From contig JAGZLW010000072.1 of NCBI GenBank assembly GCA_018364455.1, forward strand, positions 1 through 7,068: a DNA stretch of 7,068 bases, given 5' to 3'. Below, in pieces: positions 1 through 3,962 of the stretch. Under the pieces are notes generated by a model that saw only the letters and a list, made by a program, of their open reading frames with translations, ran no database searches and had not been told where the DNA came from. Made by a program: the position numbers and the translations under genes. Position 1 is the stretch's first letter. Each line of letters opens with the position of its first letter. This DNA comes from Streptococcus mitis. Its GTDB lineage: Bacteria > Bacillota > Bacilli > Lactobacillales > Streptococcaceae.

Positions 1-30
1 AAGGATTTTTATCTCTCTGAACATCAAAAA

Positions 31-55
31 AGAAAGGACGAAATTTGTCCTTTCT
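31..55 (-). terminator. Rho-independent terminator of the integrase gene
   Basis: A perfect 9-bp inverted repeat (AGAAAGGAC at 31-39, GTCCTTTCT at 47-55) with a 7-nt loop lies 5 bp beyond the integrase stop codon. Read on the minus strand the stem is followed directly by a run of six T (25-30 on the plus strand), which is the expected intrinsic terminator layout for a minus-strand transcript. Confidence 0.8.
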
Positions 56-60
56 CGAGC

Positions 61-1260
61 TTAGCTTTTCATCAACCCACTACAGTTGACAAAGAGCCAT
101 AAATTATTGATGGCTGTTTCATAATTTGAGACAGCTTTTTTTGCATTCTCTTGGTTTGTATGCCAGTAAACATTTTCAGTCACTAATAAGTTAGAGTGTC
201 CCAATCTATATTGGACATCTTTAGGGCTAGTCTGAGCGTACAACATCATAGTGGTATGTGTATGGCGGAAACCGTGGAATGATACATTCGTTACACCAGC
301 GTTCTCAAAATGCTTATTTAGACGTTTGCGTAGGTTGCAAGCATAAGCATATTTTTCTGTAAAAACTGAGAATACAACTGTTTCAGTTCGGCCTAATTTC
401 CAAGACTGAATTTGTTGACGATTCTTGTACTGTTTAAGTAAAAGCAGGGTGGCTTTGTCTATTGGTATATCACGATAACCAGCGCTTGATTTAGGCGAAT
501 TTATTTCTTGATAGCGGTTTAGTGTTTTAGTGATACTGATAACACCGCTTTCTAGATCAATATCAGACCACTCAAGGGCTAAGGCTTCACCGATACGGCA
601 ACCAGTTGCCAATAAAGTTTTATACAGGACAACATCAAATAGGTTTTCATAATTTGATTGATCCAGAGTATCTAAATAATTCAGAAACTGTTTTAATTCT
701 TTGTTGTCTAAGTATTTTACAGTAGACTTTTCTTTTTGCTGTTTGCGTGGAACGATGACATCGTTAGCTGGATTGTATTGTATTACCTGGATAGCTACGC
801 CATACTTCAAAATACGCTTATTCATGTTATGGAGTAAGGAGTAGTTAGCAAACGCCCCTTTTTCGCCTTTATTGGCCTTGTCAGCCCATTTATTTACTTG
901 CTGTTGAAGAATAGGCGTGGTCAGCTTATCTAGCTTGTAATCGCTAAATACAGGCAATAAATGCACTCTAACCAATCCATTCATAGATTGACGAGTATTG
1001 GGCTTAACTGTATTCTTGTAACTATCCCACCAAACTTTTACCAATTCTTCGTATGTTGTGATTGTTGGTTTATCTTTAACTGTATAGCCGTTTGAAGCAA
1101 AAGCATTGACAGCCTCTCTTGCTTTGATTTTAATCCCCTTTTTAGTGTTGGCCGTAACAGTAGTTCTAGCCTTTTTCCCTGTAAGTTTATCAACTCCAAG
1201 ATACACGCTTGCTCGATATACGATAAATCCGTTTTTCTTTTTGTATTCTGTAATATTCAT
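61..1260 (-). CDS. int: Tyrosine recombinase / site-specific integrase
   Basis: A complete 399-residue phage/ICE-type integrase, the usual length for this family. The N-terminal region (about 1-60) looks like an arm-type DNA-binding domain with beta strands, and about 66-165 is the helical core-binding domain. The catalytic domain follows with all expected residues: R222 in TGCRIGEAL, K257 in SPKSSAGYR, H329 and R332 in HGFRHTH, H355 in LGHS, and the nucleophile Y365 in ENVYWHT. The start ATG at 1260 has an AAGGAG ribosome binding site 7 nt upstream. The protein would cut and rejoin attachment sites to integrate and excise the element. No excisionase is recognisable next to it. Its 3' end lies at the left edge of the window, so the element's left attachment site may be at or just beyond base 1. 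No tRNA or direct repeat is visible to identify it. Confidence 0.96.
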   Translation of the reverse strand: MNITEYKKKNGFIVYRASVYLGVDKLTGKKARTTVTANTKKGIKIKAREAVNAFASNGYTVKDKPTITTYEELVKVWWDSYKNTVKPNTRQSMNGLVRVHLLPVFSDYKLDKLTTPILQQQVNKWADKANKGEKGAFANYSLLHNMNKRILKYGVAIQVIQYNPANDVIVPRKQQKEKSTVKYLDNKELKQFLNYLDTLDQSNYENLFDVVLYKTLLATGCRIGEALALEWSDIDLESGVISITKTLNRYQEINSPKSSAGYRDIPIDKATLLLLKQYKNRQQIQSWKLGRTETVVFSVFTEKYAYACNLRKRLNKHFENAGVTNVSFHGFRHTHTTMMLYAQTSPKDVQYRLGHSNLLVTENVYWHTNQENAKKAVSNYETAINNLWLFVNCSGLMKS

Positions 1261-1309
1261 GGTTTACTCCTTTTCCATCAGCAGGCAAGCAATTAGAAAA
1301 GATTTTGAG

Positions 1310-1318
1310 TTTATACCA
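1310..1318 (-). promoter_or_regulatory. Candidate extended -10 promoter for int
   Basis: On the minus strand the sequence TGGTATAAA (1318 down to 1310) matches an extended -10 element and would start transcription about 43 nt before the integrase ATG. The -35 region at the right distance (TTTCTC) is poor. A small inverted repeat (AGGGG at 1323-1327, CCCCT at 1338-1342) sits in the spacer, where a regulator could bind. Functional use is inferred. Confidence 0.4.
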
Positions 1319-1652
1319 TGCGAGGGGCTACGAGAAACCCCTTATTTTCGATTTTAAGCAGTCAGACGATAAATAATGCCAGAGCATGAAAAATGCGGAT
1401 ATGGGGCTTATATAGGCTTGAAGCTTGAGGAAGCCCGAGAATCCACGCGCCTTTGTTGGTATAATCGGACTTTTCGGCTACCCTAAAAGAAAAATATTAG
1501 GGATGAGGTTCCAGGGATTTTTAATAAACTAAAAGCCCAACTCATAAGAGCAGGGCTAGAGATGTCCTCTTGGGACAGTATCATCTATTTTGTCGTCAAG
1601 CGACTTTATGATTTAATTCTAACCCTAATTTTAAAAAAAGTCAATTTTTTAT
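1319..1652. other. Gene-free interval with several small hairpins
   Basis: No convincing gene is present between the integrase and the toxin. What can be seen: inverted repeats AGGGG/CCCCT (1323-1342), CCCTAA/TTAGGG (1481-1502), the terminator at 1534-1557, TGTCC/GGACA (1563-1577) and GTCG/CGAC (around 1592-1604). There is also an isolated plus-strand extended -10 (TGGTATAAT, 1457-1465) without a recognisable -35. A 36-codon open frame from 1376 to 1486 has no ribosome binding site and is not called. The stretch could hold recombinase arm sites, a small RNA, or remnants of an excisionase region. None of these can be proven from the sequence. Confidence 0.5.
1534..1557 (-). terminator. Intrinsic terminator downstream of the toxin gene
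   Basis: Read on the minus strand, a 10-position stem (AGCCC...GGGCT with an inner CTC/GAG, one mismatch and one G-U pair, loop TTAT) is followed by TTTTAGTTTATT. It lies about 95 nt beyond the toxin stop codon and would end the minus-strand toxin transcript before the integrase promoter, keeping the two genes in separate transcripts. Confidence 0.65.
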
Positions 1653-2087
1653 TTAATATAAATCTAGTCCAAGAACTTCTTTTATCTTGTCTAATAGTTT
1701 TTTATGGTCGTTTGTATCTAGCTTATAAGCTGGTCTATAAACTTTATCATATAACTCTTTTCCCGCTGCATCTAGCATTACTTGTCCATCACTATCAGTC
1801 TTTTTCTTTGTTTTATAGACGATTTTCCGTTTGTCTATTTCTTGGATTTTTCGGACATAAGCATAGGCTTTTGGCTTGGAAGGAGTGTTTTGATATTTAC
1901 TATTTTCAATCGTGATACCACCACGATATTTCTTTCCTGATTTTTTACCAGTTAAAGGTGCTACTAGGAGTGTTCCATCAGCTTTGTCAGGAATTGTTAA
2001 GATGATAGCGTAGTGTTTTCCGTAAAATTCATTCCCACCTTTTTGTGGGAAGTTGATTAGATAAACTTCGCCTTGTTGAAATTTCAT
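1653..2087 (-). CDS. PemK/MazF-fold toxin, likely type III toxin-antitoxin endoribonuclease (ToxN/CptN-like)
   Basis: A 144-residue protein with the MazF/PemK/ToxN fold pattern: an opening strand MKFQQGEVYLINF, then GKHYAIIL (about 23-30), APLTGKK (43-49), and KPKAYAYVRKIQEIDKRKI (71-89), the typical 'serine/lysine, tyrosine-alanine, isoleucine-aspartate-arginine' segment of this fold, then a helical, lysine-rich tail. Such proteins are RNA-cutting toxins. The start is set at 2087 because GGAG lies 6 nt upstream and the first residues match the family. The frame stays open to 2207 but that part overlaps the repeat RNA. No MazE-like antitoxin gene is adjacent on either side. The leader instead carries a 36-nt-period repeat and a terminator, as in type III systems. 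The exact family (ToxN, CptN or TenpN) and catalytic residues cannot be assigned by eye. A solitary MazF-like protein is the alternative. Confidence 0.85.
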   Translation of the reverse strand: MKFQQGEVYLINFPQKGGNEFYGKHYAIILTIPDKADGTLLVAPLTGKKSGKKYRGGITIENSKYQNTPSKPKAYAYVRKIQEIDKRKIVYKTKKKTDSDGQVMLDAAGKELYDKVYRPAYKLDTNDHKKLLDKIKEVLGLDLY

Positions 2088-2101
2088 ATAATGCTCCAGA
2101 T

Positions 2102-2134
2102 AATAAAATAAGGTGTACCTCTTAGAAGTACACC
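2102..2134 (-). terminator. Intrinsic terminator between antitoxin repeats and toxin gene
   Basis: On the minus strand GGTGTAC (2134-2128) pairs perfectly with GTACACC (2118-2112). Three further inner pairs (U-G, U-A, C-G) give a 10-bp stem with a UAA triloop. TTATTTTATT follows at once (2111-2102), then the toxin ribosome binding site. In known type III systems a leaky terminator at this position makes much repeat RNA and little toxin mRNA. That role here is inferred from position. Confidence 0.8.
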
Positions 2135-2205
2135 AGACCGTTTTGTCCTTGACGAACAAGGCTTTATAAGTAAATATCGTATCCTTGACGAACAAGGCTT
2201 TTGAC
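2105..2205 (-). ncRNA. Candidate type III antitoxin RNA (ToxI/CptI-like)
   Basis: A predicted short transcript on the minus strand, starting about 7 nt beyond the -10 box (near 2205) and ending at the terminator near 2105. It contains one full 36-nt unit (2201-2166) and the first 20 nt of a second (2165-2146). Each unit has CCUUG-UUCGU-CAAGG, a 5-bp hairpin. The loop bases UCGU could pair with ACGA (2180-2177) just downstream in unit 1, and with ACGG (with one G-U pair) in unit 2. This resembles the H-type pseudoknot of ToxI, although the 2-nt connecting loop in unit 1 is tight. Known antitoxin RNAs have about 2 to 6 repeats of roughly 35-45 nt, so this would be a minimal array. The RNA would bind and neutralise the toxin encoded next to it. 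Confidence 0.65.
2146..2201 (-). repeat. Two 20-bp identical direct repeats with 36-bp period
   Basis: The 20-bp sequence TCCTTGACGAACAAGGCTTT (plus strand) occurs identically at 2146-2165 and 2182-2201, giving a start-to-start distance of exactly 36 bp. Each copy holds the inverted repeat CCTTG/CAAGG around a 5-nt loop. The 16 bp between the copies (2166-2181) are AT-rich. The repeats lie just downstream of the toxin promoter and upstream of its terminator. They could alternatively be operators for an autoregulator, but there is no candidate regulator next to them. Confidence 0.9.
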
Positions 2206-2211
2206 ATTATC

Positions 2212-2240
2212 AGTGTACTGCTTTTTTAACTTTTTGTCAA
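2212..2240 (-). promoter_or_regulatory. Promoter of the repeat RNA and toxin
   Basis: On the minus strand a consensus -35 TTGACA (2240-2235) is separated by exactly 17 nt from TACACT (2217-2212), a fair -10. The start site would fall near 2205, immediately before the first 36-nt repeat. Confidence 0.7.
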
Positions 2241-2310
2241 GTTTTTTGTTAAATTTATTTTTATTATTGTCAACTATTTCATTTTGGAAACAGTTGTTTT
2301 TACTTGTTTA

Positions 2311-2319
2311 TGTTATAAT
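2311..2319 (+). promoter_or_regulatory. Extended -10 promoter for the small hydrophobic peptide gene
   Basis: TGTTATAAT at 2311-2319 is a perfect extended -10 (TG, one base, TATAAT). No good -35 is at the usual distance (TTGTTT at 2294-2299 is too close), which is tolerated by extended -10 promoters. It faces away from the toxin promoter, about 70 bp from it. Confidence 0.7.
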
Positions 2320-2347
2320 TATTTAAAAAGAGAGAGGAGAAAAAAAT

Positions 2348-2521
2348 ATGTTAAAAAAAGAGTTAAAAAATTTTATTGTATCGACATTTATATTTCTCTT
2401 AATTTTCAAGATTTTTTTCTCAATAACTACGATTTACATCACAAATAGCTATCTTTCAATAGCGATAACTACACTTGTCACATTTTTATTAAAAAAATTT
2501 ATTTCTTTCGAGTCTAACTGA
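2348..2521 (+). CDS. 57-residue hydrophobic membrane peptide (possible toxin-like or small membrane protein)
   Basis: A short gene with a strong ribosome binding site (AGAGAGGAG ending 8 nt before the ATG), its own extended -10 promoter and its own terminator. The product starts MLKKELKNF, is dominated by a hydrophobic stretch (about residues 9-32, rich in Phe, Ile and Leu) and a second one (about 36-48), and ends with KKFISFESN. This predicts one or two membrane segments with basic flanks. I do not recognise the family. Size, composition and the tight promoter-to-terminator unit of about 200 nt recall type I toxin peptides, but no antisense RNA gene is evident. It may equally be a small membrane protein of the element. 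Its position is beside a toxin-antitoxin candidate, transcribed the other way. Confidence 0.7.
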   Translation: MLKKELKNFIVSTFIFLLIFKIFFSITTIYITNSYLSIAITTLVTFLLKKFISFESN

Positions 2522-2535
2522 TGTTAGACTTTTTT
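2511..2535 (+). terminator. Rho-independent terminator overlapping the end of the peptide gene
   Basis: AGTCTAAC (2511-2518) and GTTAGACT (2523-2530) form a perfect 8-bp stem with a TGAT loop, followed by TTTTT. The stop codon TGA (2519-2521) lies in the loop and the last codons form the left arm, so ribosomes reaching the stop would cover the hairpin. Confidence 0.85.
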
Positions 2536-2854
2536 ATTCCTCAAACTTACCTGGTGGATTACTAGTAGTCTGTTGTACAACTGATTTGTTTTCTATAGCA
2601 GCTGTTAGTTTTCTCGGAATACGAATTCCTAATTCAGATATTGGTACACCGAGTTCATCAGCTAGTTCTTTTGCTTGCTTAATCCGGTCGAGTTTGTTTT
2701 TTTGATAGTCTTGATACGTATTTATTAATCCCGGGACTTCAAGTTCTAATCCCATAACCTTTAGTTTCCCCCCACTTGTCAGAACAATTGCTCCACCAAG
2801 TATCATTGAAATTATAAGGTAAGTGTCTAGAGTTTTGAGAAATGAAAGAAACAT
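2534..2854 (-). CDS. Hypothetical membrane-anchored protein, 106 aa
   Basis: The protein starts MFLSFLKTLDTYL, has one predicted membrane segment (about residues 11-28, YLIISMILGGAIVL), and then a soluble part with a helical, charged region (about 50-75, DYQKNKLDRIKQAKELADEL) and a polar tail ending PPGKFEE. The soluble part would probably face the cytoplasm. I do not recognise the family. The frame remains open to 3067, but beyond 2854 it is antisense to the next gene, so ATG 2854 is preferred. An ATG at 2806 would cut the membrane segment. No good ribosome binding site precedes 2854, so expression level or start are uncertain. It converges on the peptide gene: its stop codon lies in the T-run of that gene's terminator. 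Confidence 0.6.
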   Translation of the reverse strand: MFLSFLKTLDTYLIISMILGGAIVLTSGGKLKVMGLELEVPGLINTYQDYQKNKLDRIKQAKELADELGVPISELGIRIPRKLTAAIENKSVVQQTTSNPPGKFEE

Positions 2855-2866
2855 ATAAATACATGT

Positions 2867-2895
2867 AGAGGACGAGGAAATTCGTTCTCTTTTTT
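2867..2895 (+). terminator. Terminator-like hairpin in the leader of the replication gene cluster
   Basis: AGAGGACGA (2867-2875) pairs with TCGTTCTCT (2882-2890) over 9 positions (one G-U), loop GGAAAT, followed by five T. It is 30 bp upstream of the first gene of the plus-strand cluster. It could be an attenuator for that cluster or the end of a small upstream transcript. A weak -10-like TATAAA (2854-2859) lies just before it but leaves almost no leader. Confidence 0.6.
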
Positions 2896-2924
2896 CGTTA
2901 CCAAAATTAAAGAAAGGAGAAAAA

Positions 2925-3293
2925 ATGTCAGATAATATTGAAATTATTATGGATATCGATTCGTTAAAAATTTTCGATGTAATCGATCTTGATAAGAATG
3001 AAGATGTAATTGATAGTATCCCTGAAGTAAATTCTGAAGAAAAGGTATCTTCATACGATGACCTCAATAGAGTTTGGCTTGGGAAAGGGGATTATTATAA
3101 GCCCTCTAGTATACTTTGGGAAGTTATTAAAGATGATGTTATTCATGAATTAAAGTCTAGAATTAAGTTTGGCACTTATCCGTACTCCAGGAGAGCGAGA
3201 GATGGAACATGGGGACAAACTAGCCAACTGACTTATGGTGAAACTCTGCAGACAACGATGCAATTTGTTCCTGAGTTACTTGATTCTGTTTGA
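2925..3293 (+). CDS. Hypothetical acidic protein, 122 aa, first gene of the replication cluster
   Basis: The ATG has a strong ribosome binding site (AAAGAAAGGAG, about 6 nt upstream). The product has a very acidic N-terminal third (many Asp and Glu, residues 1-47), then a mixed part with VWLGKGDYYKPSSILWEVIKDDVIHELKSRIKFG (written in two parts: 50-66 and 67-83) and a C-terminal part with YPYSRRARDGTWGQTSQL. No signal peptide, membrane segment or known motif is visible, and I do not recognise the family. It heads a same-strand run of genes leading to the replication initiator, so a role in replication control or another element function is possible but unproven. Confidence 0.75.
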   Translation: MSDNIEIIMDIDSLKIFDVIDLDKNEDVIDSIPEVNSEEKVSSYDDLNRVWLGKGDYYKPSSILWEVIKDDVIHELKSRIKFGTYPYSRRARDGTWGQTSQLTYGETLQTTMQFVPELLDSV

Positions 3294-3314
3294 AAAGAAA
3301 GAAGACTAGATAGC

Positions 3315-3515
3315 ATGACAAAACTAGAAAGAGAAATGTTGAATTATTATAAGCATTCACTGGAGCTATATGAGGCAAGACTAGAAGTTTTAAAAAAACC
3401 TTACAAAAAAAGTGAGGTACAACTGATGAGTGCAGAACGTGATCTTGTGAGAAAGAAAATCAAGGAATTTAAGTTAAAGATAGGCGAATTAGCAGGAACA
3501 TTGGAAGGGAGTTAA
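3315..3515 (+). CDS. Small helical (coiled-coil-like) protein, 66 aa
   Basis: A Lys- and Glu-rich 66-residue protein (MTKLEREMLNYYKHSLELY...) predicted to be two long helices, residues about 3-28 and 33-60, with leucines spaced as in coiled coils. It begins 21 nt after the previous stop codon. Its ribosome binding site is weak (AAAGAAGA, about 11 nt upstream), suggesting low or coupled translation. It ends 3 nt before the next ATG. Function is unknown; small helical proteins of this kind are common in streptococcal mobile elements. Confidence 0.7.
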   Translation: MTKLEREMLNYYKHSLELYEARLEVLKKPYKKSEVQLMSAERDLVRKKIKEFKLKIGELAGTLEGS

Positions 3516-3518
3516 TCC

Positions 3519-3797
3519 ATGTGGTTGGAAACAATCGTTTGTTTTGATTGTGATTATGAGGAAAAATGGGAAGAAGATGATATTTTTAAACCTATTCATT
3601 GTCCTGAATGTGGAGATGTATTAGATATTGTAGAAAGAGAATGGTTAGGTGAAACAATACTTAGAAGCACAGTGCAGTGTGAGCGATGTAACTTTTTATT
3701 TGACCATTTGGATTTTCAGCTTGGTCTATCTGAATGTCCGAGTTGCTTTTCAAAGGATCTCAAATTGGTGAGACAGAAAAAGGAGATAGTAGAATGA
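3519..3797 (+). CDS. Zinc-ribbon protein, 92 aa
   Basis: The protein carries four CxxC pairs: C8-x2-C11, C28-x2-C31 (CPEC), C54-x2-C57 (CERC) and C73-x2-C76 (CPSC). This pattern fits two zinc ribbons in tandem, each using two pairs, separated by an acidic linker. Such modules bind nucleic acid or protein partners. The start ATG follows AGGGAG by 7 nt. The next gene's ATG overlaps this stop codon (ATGA), so the two are probably translationally coupled. No catalytic domain is present. As it precedes the replication initiator it may be a replication or transcription accessory factor, which is inference. Confidence 0.8.
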   Translation: MWLETIVCFDCDYEEKWEEDDIFKPIHCPECGDVLDIVEREWLGETILRSTVQCERCNFLFDHLDFQLGLSECPSCFSKDLKLVRQKKEIVE

Positions 3798-3958
3798 CTA
3801 AAGAAATGTTTGTGCAATTTTCAAAAAAAGCAGCTGTTAATGAAGTGATGAGAAAGACAGGAATGAGTAAAAAACGTGCTGTTAAGGCGGTTGAAGAATT
3901 AGAGAGAGAAGGAGTTCTGTTCTCTATGGGAAATGGTACTGTGATGATGGGAGTGTGA
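3794..3958 (+). CDS. Small winged-helix-like DNA-binding protein, 54 aa
   Basis: Residues about 12-45 (NEVMRKTGMSKKRAVKAVEELEREG, then VLFSMGNGTV as a beta hairpin) read as helix-turn-helix plus wing, so a minimal winged-helix DNA binder is likely. The frame is open further upstream (from 3734) but ATG 3794 is chosen: AAGGAG lies about 9 nt upstream and the ATG overlaps the stop of the zinc-ribbon gene as ATGA. The stop is 4 bp before the initiator gene. A regulator or replication cofactor acting on the adjacent rep gene is a plausible but unproven role. Confidence 0.75.
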   Translation: MTKEMFVQFSKKAAVNEVMRKTGMSKKRAVKAVEELEREGVLFSMGNGTVMMGV

Positions 3959-3962
3959 TAAC

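Noticed and set aside
1..60. Left attachment site of the element
   Set aside because: Expected near here because int lies at the edge, but no tRNA 3' end and no matching direct repeat elsewhere in the window were found, so it is not called.
1106..1357. Plus-strand frame opposite the integrase start
   Set aside because: Antisense shadow of the integrase gene; no ribosome binding site and no plausible protein.
1376..1486. 36-codon plus-strand open frame (starts MPEHEKCGYG)
   Set aside because: No ribosome binding site, no promoter at the right place and very short. An excisionase remnant was considered, but the residues do not support it.
1562..1915. Plus-strand 117-codon frame opposite the toxin
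   Set aside because: Antisense shadow of the toxin gene, with a composition (Leu, Phe, Tyr) that follows from the other strand.
2146..2201. CRISPR-like repeat pair
   Set aside because: Only two 20-bp copies with 16 bp between them, no cas genes, and placement between a promoter and a toxin gene. The type III antitoxin reading explains it better.
2088..2207. N-terminal extension of the toxin frame to 2207
   Set aside because: It encodes a repeated KALFVKD peptide that merely translates the 36-nt DNA repeat, and runs through the terminator. ATG 2087 has GGAG at the right distance and gives the family-typical N-terminus.
2855..3067. Upstream extension of the minus-strand 106-aa protein
   Set aside because: Antisense to the 122-aa gene, which has a strong ribosome binding site; Ser/Ile-rich shadow sequence.
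3734..3793. Longer start for the 54-aa winged-helix gene
   Set aside because: It would overlap the zinc-ribbon gene by 60 bp. ATG 3794 has an AAGGAG site and the usual ATGA coupling.
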